Source: Harmothoe impar
Lineage: Eukaryota; Annelida; Polychaeta; Phyllodocida; Polynoidae
Direction of reading: 5' to 3'
DNA length: 64,000 nucleotides
Assembly (NCBI GenBank): GCA_947462335.1
Contig: OX381718.1
Location: 44,640,281-44,704,280 of the forward strand
Shown in pieces: positions 20,401 through 29,190 of this stretch. Each line of letters opens with the position of its first letter. Within the stretch, counting starts at the first letter, position 1. The notes under the pieces are model-generated. The model saw only the letters and a program-made list of their open reading frames with translations, searched no databases and was not told where the DNA came from. A program made the translations under genes and the position numbers.

Positions 20401-21338
20401 TTTGTTAGAGTATGTTTTCTTTTTATTGGCCCTGGGAGTGGTAGAAGGAAAAATCGCGCAAAAAAACTTAGAGACATACCAGGCTCCCACAGCAGTAATA
20501 TTCAATGAATGTCCCTATGACTCAAGGGATACATGCTCCTATACCTTGTGAATACCTATGAAAATATTCACGGCCATGAATGCAATATTCATTTCCCTAG
20601 AAAAGATTTAGTCCAAGTGTACCTACGTTTTTACGGGCCTAAAGTATGAGACCGCCCCCCAGGTGCATGTGTACCCCCATGTCCCTAGGTAAGGCCGGGG
20701 GCACCCCCGCACCTCCATGGGGGGAAAGCTGTGAAAGCTGTGCATGGCCCGCTCACAGTCACACCTTTTGAATGGTCAGGGGTCCATGTAATGGTGCTTA
20801 TCCAATGGACATTTTCTCCAATAGATTCCCTATTTTTTCGATGAATAATTGTCAATTCCCTTGGCTCTAGATACGCTAGATACAAAATTAAAACAGTTTT
20901 GTGATCCTGAAAGCGGAGCGCTTCAATACAAATTAAAATCGTAATAAAATAATATATTCTCAAAATCTCTGTGGTAATGCTAGTTACAGTAGGAATATGG
21001 AAAAACTGAAATCACCATACTGTAGAACTACTGTATTGAATATGGCTATTTTACGACCATTTGCAACTTGATGTTTTATTTATTCATCATATGAGGGAGC
21101 AAGCAAATTTCCGCTTCTGACAATCTGAGGCCTCTTGAACCGTATGTGACATTTCCAACCAAACAACACTTGAACAGCCGCCATGCACTGGTATGCTATT
21201 GCTACAGATCTAGATGGATATCTACTTATATTATCGCTCAGTCTCGATTTATACAGCTATAGCAATCACCAAGTATAAGAAGATGGTTTCATATATCATT
21301 CATATTACTTACCGGATCGTCACTGTAGCGTTCGGCAT
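2422..21338 (-). CDS. HS1BP3: HCLS1-binding protein 3-like, PX-domain protein (7 coding exons)
   Basis: Coding exons in transcript order: 21338-21313, 18409-18247, 17847-17640, 4585-4483, 3656-3514, 3092-2951, 2758-2422. All introns are GT-AG and every junction keeps phase, giving 1122 nt and 373 aa (the vertebrate protein is about 390 aa). Residues about 20-137 form a PX domain, seen as NTGIDASIPEHKE, IEYHVVVVT, KHKETDVVQF, FPPLPKK and the ending LLHFLG. PX domains bind phosphoinositides on endosomal membranes. An acidic region follows, with GNLFGDLDDDDLDLFG and VKLFEDQDLGGAM, then a Pro/Lys-rich stretch (residues about 275-305). The C-terminus is DIMKYIESSS...DDDLDLFS, like the family's short helical tail. 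In vertebrates HS1BP3 binds the cortactin-like HCLS1 and is reported to regulate phosphatidic acid and autophagosome formation; applying that role here is inference. The start is the only ATG before exon 2 in phase. Intron 3 is 13 kb and crowded with transposons. Confidence 0.9.
3383..3490. mobile_element. Partial copy of the abundant TTAACCC palindromic MITE
   Basis: It carries the family core CATTCATGCATCATGACGAC followed by AAAGGCCATAATGCGTT. It is a right-half fragment inside HS1BP3 intron 5 and reads up to about 25 bp from exon 5. Confidence 0.6.
4013..4260. repeat. 12-bp tandem repeat, about 20 units (GTAAGACAAGTG / GTAAGACACGTG)
   Basis: The unit is 12 bp and almost perfect. A single A/C variant makes either CAAGTG or the palindromic E-box CACGTG. 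The variants come in blocks: three CACGTG units, about six CAAGTG, two CACGTG, then only CAAGTG to the end. Because 12 is a multiple of 3, several frames stay open without being genes. It lies in HS1BP3 intron 4. Confidence 0.95.
4262..4482. mobile_element. TTAACCC-family MITE abutting the HS1BP3 exon 4 splice donor
   Basis: Degenerate family copy with GCCATGATGCAAGAATGCAG, GGTCGGCATGATGCAATG and, at its right end, CACATTAAAGCACTC. It runs directly into the plus-strand complement of the exon 4 donor (GTGAGTGC on the minus strand). The usual final TTAA end is missing, so the outer end has been replaced by or lost against exon sequence. Confidence 0.65.
4666..5150. repeat. Degenerate ~48-bp tandem repeat interrupted by a MITE fragment
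   Basis: Units share ACCATAAGTAGTATAGGGAA and ATGGCAGTTAGTGATTT. Five to six recognisable units lie at 4890-5150 and one at 4666-4725. The interval between (about 4728-4885) contains GGTTACGGGCCCGCCGC, which matches the terminal sequence of the element at 19480-19741, so a transposon fragment seems to have split the array. Confidence 0.7.
6198..6623. mobile_element. TTAACCC-family MITE interrupted by a second MITE
   Basis: The left end reads TTAACCCTCTAAGGGCTGCAG and the right side reads CATTAAAGCGCTATGCGG and then TTAA at 6620. The middle is broken at 6335-6514 by an unrelated element. The two halves align to one continuous family copy, including GTCATGATGCATGAATGCAG and ATGCATCATGCCGAG. 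Confidence 0.75.
6335..6514. mobile_element. 180-bp hAT-like MITE (CAGGGGCGGATCC ends)
   Basis: The ends are CAGGGGCGGATCC and GGATCCGCCCCTG, a perfect 13-bp inverted repeat. CTCAG lies on both outer sides (a 5-bp direct repeat, shorter than the 8 bp typical of hAT). The interior has two direct copies of TGCCCCCCCTAGACC and no coding capacity. It is inserted inside a TTAACCC-family copy, so it is the younger of the two. Confidence 0.8.
6756..6785. promoter_or_regulatory. CTCF-like and NRF1-like motifs side by side
   Basis: CACACTAGGGGGCGC (6756-6770) fits the CTCF core, and GCGCATGCGC (6776-6785) is the palindromic NRF1 core. They sit in a GC-richer patch inside HS1BP3 intron 3. They were found by eye only, so either may be a chance match. 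Confidence 0.35.
6903..7123. mobile_element. TTAACCC-family MITE, nearly full length
   Basis: It starts TTCAACCCTTTAAGG and ends GTTAAAGGGTTAA. The interior alternates TGAATGCAGCCCTGG and ATGCATCATGCCGACC blocks in both orientations, as in other copies. Confidence 0.8.
7700..8170. other. CpG-richer, repeat-free block in HS1BP3 intron 3
   Basis: Base composition rises and CpG becomes frequent (for example ACGTGGCCGATTCGGCGATT, TATCGACGCCGGC, ACGCGCGTCTCG, TGACGTCACC near 8132). Open frames here show no recognisable protein. It may be a regulatory element or an old insertion. Confidence 0.3.
8683..9914. mobile_element. 1.23-kb non-autonomous DNA transposon between TTAA sites
   Basis: The outer ends are TTAAAGGGGCGGTTCTCCTG and CAGGATGACCGTCCCTTTAA. 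The inverted homology continues inward through CCGTAGATCCAA / TTGGATCTACGG, about 33 bp with a few mismatches. TTAA on both sides is the piggyBac-type target. Inside, a second inverted pair (ACACTGTAAAAAGGTG near 8848 and TTTTTTACAGTGTAT near 9307) suggests a nested element. No transposase is visible. Confidence 0.8.
8846..9321. mobile_element. Nested inverted-repeat element inside the 1.23-kb transposon
   Basis: The left end ATACACTGTAAAAAGGTG is matched at the right by the complement (TTTTTTACAGTGTAT). Next inside are TTTACCCAAACAT on the left and ATGTTTGGGTGAAAGTG on the right. Length is about 475 bp. No coding sequence. Confidence 0.55.
11171..11330. mobile_element. TTAACCC-family MITE, truncated
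   Basis: It starts CCCTTTAAAGACCACATAG TGCTT and contains GTCATGATGCATTCATGCAT and a reversed half ending GGCGAGTTGAATG. Confidence 0.6.
11826..11985. mobile_element. TTAACCC-family MITE, truncated
   Basis: It shows TTTAAGGTCTGCATAC, GGCGAGTTACTCGTGAGC, ATCATGCCGACCCTTCGG and GGATGATGCATTAATGCAGC. The right-hand terminal repeat is missing. Confidence 0.6.
12341..12584. mobile_element. TTAACCC-family MITE, complete with TTAA on both sides
   Basis: It begins TTAAACCTTTAAGGGCTC and ends GCCCTTAAATGGTTAA. The centre includes the inverted pair CAGCCCTGGCGAGTG/ACTCGCCAGGGCTG. A good reference copy for the family (244 bp). Confidence 0.85.
12739..12811. repeat. Hairpin-forming inverted repeat
   Basis: TATAGTTCCTCACTGAGGGTT pairs with AACCCTCAGAGAGGAACTATA around a GTTTCATGAGGGG loop region. 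The inner GTGAAATAACCCT block also occurs in the palindromes at 36496-36646 and 40498-40590. Confidence 0.7.
13000..13135. mobile_element. Interspersed element sharing ACTGTGGTCATACTTTA start
   Basis: TACTGTGGTCATACTTTATT, AATTAAAAATCCGCGA, AAATACCCGCGAAATTGCCG and ATACCCGTGAATAT are all matched, with divergence, at 38838-38975. Two dispersed copies of about 135 bp define it as a repeat family. TTTTCGCGGAATTCGCG makes a short palindrome inside. Confidence 0.6.
14160..15100. repeat. Degenerate (GTGA/GAGT)n tetranucleotide satellite
   Basis: About 900 bp are dominated by GTGAGTGAGTGAGT with frequent single-base changes. It is split at 14282-14419 by a MITE. All long open frames here are artefacts of the short period. 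The repeat is dense in GTGAGT, a perfect 5' splice-site hexamer on the plus strand, which is antisense to HS1BP3. Confidence 0.95.
14282..14419. mobile_element. 138-bp MITE (CAGGGGCGTGGCAA ends) inserted in the satellite
   Basis: The ends CAGGGGCGTGGCAA and TTGCCACGCCCCTG form a perfect 14-bp inverted repeat. The interior repeats AAAAAGGGTCAAA-type words. The CAGGGGCG start resembles the 6335-6514 element, so both may be moved by one hAT-like transposase (inference). Confidence 0.8.
15659..15785. repeat. Three spaced CTCF-like motif units
   Basis: Three units each begin CACAGAGTC and continue ACCCCCTAGTGGAC, GTCCTCTGGTGGTC and GCCCCCTGGTTGGC (motifs at 15665-15681, 15719-15735 and 15764-15780). 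Read on the minus strand, each fits the CTCF core CCASYAGRKGGC with few changes. Found by eye. Confidence 0.5.
15983..16587. mobile_element. 605-bp inverted-repeat transposon between TTAA sites
   Basis: It starts TTAAAGGTATAGACCAGGGT and ends ACCCTGGTCTATACCTTTAA, a perfect 20-bp inverted repeat with TTAA at each outer edge. There is no coding capacity. Unrelated internally to the other TTAA elements here. Confidence 0.85.
16632..16900 (-). pseudogene. hAT-family transposase C-terminal relic
   Basis: A minus-strand frame of about 80 codons reads NVLASSAPLERLFST then FSKGGADRLSVLSLNIELA. The SSAPLERLFS block followed by an R-L-S and a helical stretch is typical of the hATC dimerisation region of hAT transposases. 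No zinc finger or DDE residues are visible nearby, so this is a terminal fragment of a dead element. The 3' part of the frame (residues about 45-80) no longer looks like transposase. Confidence 0.5.
17433..17628. mobile_element. 196-bp MITE (TACTGTAAAACCTTGCG ends) next to the HS1BP3 exon 3 donor
   Basis: The perfect terminal inverted repeat is TACTGTAAAACCTTGCGTAT / ATACGCAAGGTTTTACAGTA, continuing into AAGCCG/CGGCTT. It ends 11 bp from the exon 3 boundary at 17640. The element at 23449-23673 has related ends. Confidence 0.85.
18462..18703. mobile_element. ~240-bp MITE rich in CAACTAGTTG palindromes
   Basis: The ends are TAAAGGCCGAGTTACAC and GTGTAACTCGACCTTTA. The interior is built almost wholly of GCAACTAGTTGC-like words, roughly a dozen, in both orientations. 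It lies in HS1BP3 intron 2... upstream of exon 2 (18247-18409), only about 50 bp from the exon's acceptor side. Confidence 0.8.
19480..19741. mobile_element. 262-bp MITE with ~30-bp inverted repeats
   Basis: It starts AGGCCACACTTTTTTTAATT then CTTTGGGTTACGG, and ends CCGTAACCCAAAG then AAAAAAGTGTGGCCT. The internal GGCGGGCCCGTAACC reappears inverted in the fragment inside the 4.7-kb tandem array, which shows that this is a dispersed family. Confidence 0.8.
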
Positions 21339-21627
21339 GGTGATGGTCTTTTCAGTATGTAAAACAATCAATAAACACTGAAATACCAATTACATCAAAA
21401 GAAAACAGACCCGCCCACCATCGGAGGCTGACATATTGGATCTCGCTCTCACGCGATCGCGAGAGATAATTGTTCTAGAATTGTTTTAGCTAGAACATAA
21501 ATCAGATATTCATATTCATTAAATATCTTATTGAATTCAGAATAATAATTTATAATGTATAATTTTGGTGATTCGCTGGTTGCCGTCATTTCATTTATGT
21601 AACCGGAAGTGGCTGTAGAGGACAAAA
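21339..21627. promoter_or_regulatory. Bidirectional promoter of HS1BP3 and UQCRB
   Basis: The two start codons are 289 bp apart on opposite strands. ACCGGAAGTG (21602-21611) is a consensus ETS/GABP (NRF-2) site 16 bp before the UQCRB ATG; GABP sites are common in promoters of nuclear-encoded respiratory-chain genes. CTCTCACGCGATCGCGAGAG (21446-21465) is a near-perfect palindrome of the TCTCGCGA type seen in TATA-less promoters. ATTGG at 21435 is an inverted CCAAT. No TATA box is evident. Transcription starts are not determined. Confidence 0.7.
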
Positions 21628-24126
21628 ATGGCAGCGGTAAGACAAGCAGGTAAGTCCTTGAAACCACGTTTGCTTGATTTCACGTTATTGTAGGCGCCCT
21701 ATTTCTTACATACTTGTTGAAAGAAGAGTTTTGTACATGTTGGATAATTCATCAAGTTGCCAAAGGTTGATCTGCGTCATGAATTTGTCCATACGTGATG
21801 ATACTGGAGTGGAGTGTCACTGCAGTGCCAATCAATGCCAATGGTAGTGTAGGCCTACTGTGTAATGCCTAGTGCCTAGTAGTGGTAAAACTGTGTTTAC
21901 CACTCTTCTAGTCTACTGTAGATCTGCCACTGTACCCAGCGATACCTACCCAGCCCAATATTGATTCCGATTGCTATGCTGTGGTTTGGGAGCAGACCTT
22001 CTTACTCTATTTTTGTGCCAGTATTACGTGTAGAATGTGTAAATTGCCATTGGGCAATAGCTACACACCCAACAACAAAAAGACTAGGCTAGAACAAATT
22101 CAACGGATAGTTGCTTTAGTAAATGTATAAGAGCGGGATTTCTGTCTTTGACTTTAGCCCACTTCTTAGATACAATCATCATGTAGATGATCATCTTCCA
22201 GCCTATAGACTGAGTATAGTTACTTGTGAAAAGCTAAAGCATAAACCTAATGGCAGTCTGGTATGCCACGAGCCAACCAATAAAAAATCAATCAATACCC
22301 TCTTAAACCCTTCTAAGTTCTATGCTATGTGTTTTTCTCAATATACCATTTAAATTTAGTGCAATTCCAATCAGAGATAATATCTATAGAATTGTAGTTA
22401 AACTGGCTTTAGATGGGGACAGTGGACTGTACACTCCATCCATCAGGGGGCGCCACAGGCACAGGTCATTCGGGATCAGAAATCTATAGTAATCCCATGA
22501 AAAAATGACTTTTCTTAGTAATTACTCAAAATAGTTAGGAGTTTATAGAATGATCAGCTAATACATAGATCTACTGCAGGTACACTACAAGCAAAATGAT
22601 CACCCTTTTTGGGGGACAGTGCTAAGGTATGGAGTAATACCTAAAGTGGACTCTCTTAGTAGTATTTCCTCTTCGCTTAAAGTGGCATTCCCATCAAGGA
22701 GAAGGATGCATGTCTAGCAATGTTCTATAGTGATAAGTGACGTGTTGCTGATGAGTTACTGCAGTTTGATAATCCAATATTCACTCCATTTTCAGTTCCT
22801 GCCTGGCGGGTAGCCCTCACCAGATGGGCCTACAGCCGATCCTACTTCCCCCAAATTGGTAAGTCGTTGAGCTTTTTCCCCTCATGTTTCTCTTCATAGG
22901 CTTTCCCTCTAGCGTTAAAGATCCCTCGAGTGTCCCAGGATATCAAGTTATTTTGGGTGTTCCAACTCCCAAGTGCTTATATTTATACGAGGGATTTTGA
23001 TTTCCAATTCCTTTTATTTTTTAAGGAGAAAGGTTTATGTGTTTCTTTGTAGTAATTGGTCACTGTCTGCTCCATACAAAATGTAATCGTTTACAAATCA
23101 AATTGAATAGCAACTGATGAGGGAAAATGTCTCATTGCCCTCACTAGCTCTGTTGTTGTGAAACAACTAATTGAAACCTGTAAACAGGATCAAATAAAAT
23201 GTATTAAAATTTTTGATAATCTCTCCTTAACCAGGTTTGATGCGTGATGACTGTCTGGAGGAGACACCGGCCGTGAAGGAAGCGTTGCGCCGCATCCCTG
23301 CCCAGGCCTTTGATGAGCGCACCTTCCGCATCTCCCGAGCCCTCCACCTCTCTAACAAGAAGACCGTGCTCCCCAAGGAAGAGTGGACCCAGTACGAACA
23401 GGTACGCTGCCGCTTGGTTTCCTTTTTTGAATTATGCCTAAAAAATGATACCGTAAAACCTCTCTGATAAGCCAATCTCCCGCGATCATAAGCCGACCCT
23501 TGAATTTGAAAGAATTTTATAAGCCGAATTCTAGGTCGTTTAAACTAATGAATGGATGAAAAAATAAAACCTCCCTTAAAAGCCGACCACCCACTTTGGG
23601 AAGAAATTATAAGCCGAATCAAAGCTAAAATACTTCCCAAAAAAGGTCGGCTTATCAGAGAGCTCTTACAGTAGATATAAAGTTATTTTGGGTGTTCCAA
23701 CTCCAACCCGACCTATCAAGACAGGGCCGACCCCAACCTTCTTTTATGAATTTTTTTTGGAAATTTCAATATTTTCAAATTTTGATCAGAAATCCAAATT
23801 TTGAAATCTAAAATAATGTCATTCGTCATTCCGACCCTTCCTGAGGCGATCAAACCCATAGGGTCTGCATGGTGTATGAATAAAGTCCTACTGAGTACAA
23901 ACGCATTAATTAATTTCTTAATATGGATAAATAGTTAATAAGTTACCTGATCATTAAAATACGATGAATTATGAAAAATAATAATAGATATAATAAATTG
24001 TAGCCATATTAACCTTTTGATAATTTTTCTTTCTTTCTTTTCTTACAGGATGTCCAGTACCTGAAGCCCATTGTTGAACAAGTAGAAAAGGAAATGGCCG
24101 AGAAGGATGAATGGAACAGCCGATAA
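21628..24126 (+). CDS. UQCRB: Cytochrome b-c1 complex subunit 7 (complex III, 14 kDa)
   Basis: Coding exons 21628-21649, 22796-22858, 23235-23401 and 24049-24126, all GT-AG with consistent phase, give 330 nt and 109 aa (the usual length is about 110). The family core is clear: FPQIGLMRDD, VKEALRRIPAQAFDERTFRI, SRALHLSNKK, LPKEEWTQYEQ and the acidic/basic tail VEQVEKEMAEKDEW. The protein is a matrix-side subunit of ubiquinol-cytochrome c reductase, needed for assembly and stability around cytochrome b. It has no predicted membrane span and no long presequence; the N-terminal exon codes only seven residues. The start lies just after an ETS-type site in a promoter shared with HS1BP3. Intron 3 contains a MITE (23449-23673). 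Confidence 0.95.
23449..23673. mobile_element. UQCRB: 225-bp MITE (TACCGTAAAACC ends) in UQCRB intron 3
   Basis: The ends are TACCGTAAAACCTCTCTGAT and ATCAGAGAGCTCTTACAGTA, an imperfect inverted repeat. The word TAAGCCGA/TCGGCTTA recurs inside. The end sequence is like that of 17433-17628, so they are probably one superfamily. Confidence 0.8.
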
Positions 24127-24261
24127 ACCCCCTCACAGATTTAGCAAATTTCACACCTTCATACCACCATTGTATTATAATATTATGGGTTCAGTTTCCT
24201 ACCTACCAACCAGCGAGCCGCTAGTACAATGTACTGATTTTATCCTCACGGTCTTAATATG

Positions 24262-24267
24262 AATAAA
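24262..24267 (+). terminator. UQCRB: Poly(A) signal of UQCRB
   Basis: AATAAA lies 135 nt after the stop codon, followed by T-rich sequence (GTTCTTTGTTTTTTTTGC). It is the first canonical hexamer after the stop, so the 3' UTR is about 160 nt. Confidence 0.75.
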
Positions 24268-24326
24268 TGACCAATACAAAACAAACATGTTCTTTGTTTT
24301 TTTTGCATTTATTATTATGACTTTTT

Positions 24327-24640
24327 CAGTGTTGCCGAAAACTTTTTCTCAACGCAGGCATCTTATGCAGGCCATTTCATACTCACGCAGGCCATATGAG
24401 TACATATGAATTTTGATATTTCAAGGTACCTTCATAAACTTCATTATAACTTATTTTACTATGCAAAAACTTAAAACAAATTTAAAAAATATTCAATTTT
24501 ACAAATGTGGCCCTATCTTTGCTTCTAATTGGCCGATTTGAAAAAAATCTTTCACCATTAGAAAGCTGCTCATGGCAGGCCATTGTGGCTTGCGTCCTAA
24601 GGCCCTACACCGGCGTGCCGGGATTATTTTGGCAACACTG
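24327..24640. mobile_element. CAGTGTTGCCG MITE, copy 1 (314 bp)
   Basis: The ends are CAGTGTTGCCGAAAACTTTT and TTTTGGCAACACTG. CTTTTT lies directly outside both ends, a likely target duplication. It shares internal GCAGGCCAT blocks with the copies at 40031-40419 and 54737-55103, in opposite orientation to the last. Confidence 0.85.
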
Positions 24641-24800
24641 CTTTTTTTTGTCGTCATACCGTACAACATGGTCTTCCTGACTAATCAATTGTCATTAACT
24701 GTTAAAAAGGAACAACACTCAAATAAGCCCATTTTTGGGGTATATTAGGCTTATACAGGTGACCCAAAAATAAATTGACCAACTATTTTCTTAAAACCCA

Positions 24801-25002
24801 AACTACTGTAAACGTATGTTATTTCGCGCTGTACTTATTTTCGCGATTTTCGCGGATTTTCAAAATCGCGAAAATATGTGCAGCGCAAATATTTATCCAA
24901 TATAGTCCTATTACTAGCACATGCCAAAATCCGCGAATTCAAGTACACGTGAACATGTACTTTCTAAGCAAATCGCGAAAATACATGTATACGTTTACAG
25001 TA
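24801..25002. mobile_element. ~200-bp MITE (CTACTGTAAACGTAT ends)
   Basis: ACTACTGTAAACGTATGT at the left pairs with CATGTATACGTTTACAGTAT at the right. The interior is a dense set of TTTTCGCGATTTTCGCGG-like words that can fold back on themselves. Solo copy here. Confidence 0.75.
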
Positions 25003-25034
25003 TTCTTTATATGTCATATAGACAGTAATACGTG

Positions 25035-25203
25035 TACCGTATTCGACGTAATAAGCGCCCCCCCCCCCCTTTCTGAGGCATTTTTAAACTAGAACAAAGG
25101 GTCAAATTTCGCGATTTCGGGGTCATTTAAACTCTAAAGTACCAAAAACGTCATAAAAATAATTTTATAAGCGCCCTGGGCGCTTATTACGTCGAATACG
25201 GTA
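25035..25203. mobile_element. TACCGTATTCGACG MITE, copy 1 (169 bp)
   Basis: The ends are TACCGTATTCGACGTAATAA and TTATTACGTCGAATACGGTA, a perfect inverted repeat that continues into GCGCC/GGCGC. Further copies are at 41563-41732 (diverged) and 54123-54296. Confidence 0.9.
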
Positions 25204-26264
25204 TGTCTATAATCATATGCAGTCAAAATATGAAATAAAAAGTGGTGTCCCATTGATACTGCTTGTTTCTCCAAGAATGGCCATGTAATAGGGGTGTCTG
25301 TGTTGTCGCTTGATACTTAAAAAACAGTTAATACTTTATTTCAGCACTTTTCCAAATTTATACTTTATTTAGATGAGATACTTAATTTATACTTTATTTT
25401 CAAGAAAGTGGAGGAATCGGCCCTAAATGACAGGATTTTATACTTTATTTTCAAGAAAAGTTGAATTTTCTGGGCCAAATTTTTTTTTGGTGTACAAGCA
25501 TGGATACCGGAACAAGCAAGCACACAATTTTTTTCTTTCAAGGGAAGCAATTATTTTCATGCTAATGCGCAAAAAATCAACCCAGATTCCATCCCCTCCC
25601 CTACTCCTGAATTTTAAAAAGTTACCAAAAGAGGAACGCACATGTAAGGTTTAAATTTATAGAAACATACCTTTTCAGGGAATGTGATTATACTTTATTT
25701 ATACTTTATTTGAGCTGGATTTATACTTTATTTCGGTAGCGTTGATACTCTATTATCATGAAGGACCGGTGGCAAGACTGGTGTCTATTATTGAATCAAA
25801 TGGGCTCCTTCTCATCATGAAAGTACATGTATCTGAATACTTTTTTACTCTTTACACAGGCATGGGATTGGGTTTTGAAGAAAAATCCAAAAGCAGCCAA
25901 AAGATGTGATCTGCGGGGAATTTTGTATGATTTACATGGCATAAATCCCTCTAGAGACTAAGACAGCTCCCCCCCCCCCCTCATTAATGTTAAAATATTT
26001 TTTCATTGGATCTGAACAAATCACAGGGATGACCTTTTTGGCCTTAAAAATCCGGAAATCCGGAAGAATCCCATGCCTGTTTACACTATTCCTGGCGTTT
26101 TGCTGAATACACAGGGCTGGGCAGCTGTCGCAATGTCGCAAAGAGAGTGCGACAGGGGTCTTTAAAAATGCGACAGGGACATCAGTGAGAGTCTGGGCTT
26201 TCTAATGCTGAAAGAATTTTGTAAATATTCCAATTAGAACCAAAGTTAGGACTATTTCAATAGA

Positions 26265-26960
26265 TGTCCTCTCCCAGTGCAATGCTCCCTCTAAACCTCT
26301 CAGCAAACACCCATCTATCAAACAATGGTTTTTCAAAATTTTCTTGGATCGATACACTCACAAAGTAGACCAATCTTAAGGTGGAATTCCAAACCTTTCC
26401 CGGACCAATATGCCCACAGAATGTACCAATCTGAAAGTAAAATGCCCATATTCTTTGGTGCAACATGCCCAGAAACTACACCAATCTAGAAGTAAATTTT
26501 CTTGAATTTCTTGGAACATAGTCTCACGATCCCCTCAATATATAGAATTACAAATTTCTCCTGGATCAATATGCCCCTAAAGCACCACAAGATGCACCAA
26601 TCTAAAAGTAAATTTTCCCGGAGAAACTTGCTTCCAAAATGATCAAAATACTCAATATATACCAATCTACAGATAGAAATACAAATTTCTCCTGGACCAA
26701 TATTCCCCCAAAACACCACAAAATGCACCAATCTAAAGGTAGATTTTCAAAATTTTCCTGGAGCAACATGCTTCCAAAATGATCAGAATACATGGTGAAA
26801 TTTCTAGATTTTCCTGGAAGAACATGCCCCCCAAACCATCATTAAAACATCTATCTAAAAGGTAGAAGTTCCAAACCCTGGCTGAACAGTGTGCTCCCAA
26901 ACCCCTCATTCTAAAAATAGAGATTTAAAGTTAAAATCTAAAGATATTTTCTGGGAGAAA
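26265..26960. repeat. Degenerate tandem array, unit about 57-67 bp (some longer gaps)
   Basis: The words CACCAATCTAAAAGTA, TTTTCCTGGA(G/C)CAA and CCCAAAA recur at 26362, 26424, 26481, 26596, 26660 and 26727, with further decayed units to the right. Frames stay partly open but show no protein pattern. Confidence 0.6.
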
Positions 26961-28946
26961 TGTGCCCAAAACAGAAATCAAAAATTATTTATTACACATC
27001 TGAAATTAACCTCAAAAGTAGTTTTTTCTGGGGTTTTTTCTGGTTGTTTTTTTTTTGGGGGGGGGGGGGGGTCTCCCACCACATACACATCTAGTCAATG
27101 TGGATCCATATGAAATACTTTGCTCCAAAGATTCCTAGGTTTGCTCCAGCATATCACAACATGCCCAGCCCTGATACATCATGTACTAAACCGCTCAAAA
27201 TTTATTATCAGCTTTGTGGACAACTTCCAAAACGGGTATGTAGGGGTAGGAAATATTTTCTAAAACGGTTACAATATATTCTGTCTGGAGTCATGTGATA
27301 CAGTACATTGACCCCCTCTCAGAACATTTGGAATTATATTTGTATCCTAAGTAGATGTGCAGAAATCAACCAGAACATGCAGAAGCAAGCTGGTGCTATA
27401 CAAATGTACAGAGCCTGGTGTGGCAAATTGGCACCAACTACTAGAGACACTCTGTTCTCTCTTTAATTGCAAGGTAACATGACAAATCAGGCTTGCACAA
27501 TGTTACTTGTGTAAATATATCTCACTGATTAAAACAGAATCTTACAATATGTGACCTGTGTAGCATGGATAATTGCCATATTAGGACTTACAGTTAAATA
27601 AATTCCCAATGATAAGTAGTGGATAACTGGCCTAAAGAGCTTTCGAATAAGCTATTACATGCTCTGTTATCTCTAATAGGGGCTGAATAGGAGCAAAAAC
27701 GAATAGGATCATTTCAGACAGGCACTTATAAGGGTGCCAATTTTAGTGTGCCACCTGTGACTGCTGGTTTGAGCCCTGCAGTGCGGTTCTTCCAAGTGCC
27801 TAGTTGGGGGTTTTACTAGCTTTGAATTCCCTGCTTTCCCCAAGACAACCAATATTAATATGTCAAGGGATTGGGACTTCTGTGCAGTTTGTACGCACCG
27901 CAGTGGGGGGTTCATTTTCTCAATTTTTTTTCTACCTCTGGTATATCCACCTATGCCAATGACTCGGCTCCACAAACTCGTAGACAAACTTATATTCTAA
28001 TTGATGATATCTAACGCCTTCCCCAAAAAATTAAATTTGTACAGAGAGATAGTATAAGACCTTTAAATCACAGAAATACAACAAAACTGTTCATGTTTCC
28101 TCAGTCACAATCAATTCTTTATTAATAGTAGATAATTCATTGTGACACATTTACAGTCTCTGTCTGGGATAATAATATTAATAATCACATTAACACAGAC
28201 TGCACGCGACATCTCCTGTGTCGTCTCACAATCTGTAAAATCACAAACCATCGACAACCGTCATGGCTGACCAACAACTGAACAACAAGTACACCACATA
28301 AACATTCAACATAACACAGGTATCAACAGAGTGTTTTATCATTATAAATCTTATCTGTATTATACCAAAACAATCAATTCCACTTTGCGGCACACCAACT
28401 CTTCCACGACTAAACCGACTGAGGAGGTATGTCTGTGTGCTACTAATAACCCGCGTATAACAAGACATCAGTATCAAAGACATCTCATTTTTCGTAAAAT
28501 TAATTTTGTATTCAGCAGAACGCTTGAAGGTATTCTATATTTGGCGATTCCTGAAACGAGGTCCACTGTATTGATAATCTAAGCGGGCAATGCACTGACA
28601 AAATGGTTGAAAAAAGCTGCAATATTACCATCAATCAGTAAGTGCGAATTCAAGAATCTTCATTTCCCAAACACTTGGAAAATAGCGTCTGTAGTACTCT
28701 TTCTGACTATCTTTAATAAATAATGGTCACCATTGTGAAAGAAATAACGTTTACATCAACTGCCTACATAGATTGTTCCCTAAGAAGTATTACATAGGTG
28801 TCAGATGAGGTTATTTGACAACTTAAAAGAACACAGAAGGATAAGCAGCTAAACAGGTATTCCATGCGGCTTTCTGTCTTATCTTTTTCACCCTGAACTC
28901 ATGTTAAAATAATCGCCATAGGATTCCTACTAACCAGTGCTCACCC

Positions 28947-29190
28947 TTAACCCTTTAAGGGCCGCACTTCAATGCATTATGCCCTCTATCGTCACGATGC
29001 ATGAATGCAGCTCTGGTAAATAACACGCCAGTGGTGCATTTATGTAGAAGGCCAACCGTATAGGACTGATACACCCGAAGGGTCGATATGCTGCATGAAT
29101 ACAACCATGAAAAGTACACTCTCCAGGGCTGCATTTTTGCATCATGTCGACCAAGCACACTAAAGTACTATGCAACCCTTAAAGAGTTCA
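28947..29190. mobile_element. TTAACCC-family MITE, nearly complete
   Basis: It starts TTAACCCTTTAAGGGCCGCA and ends AACCCTTAAAGAGTTCAA, where the final TTAA is decayed. The core has TCACGATGCATGAATGCAGC and its inverted partner. Confidence 0.8.
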
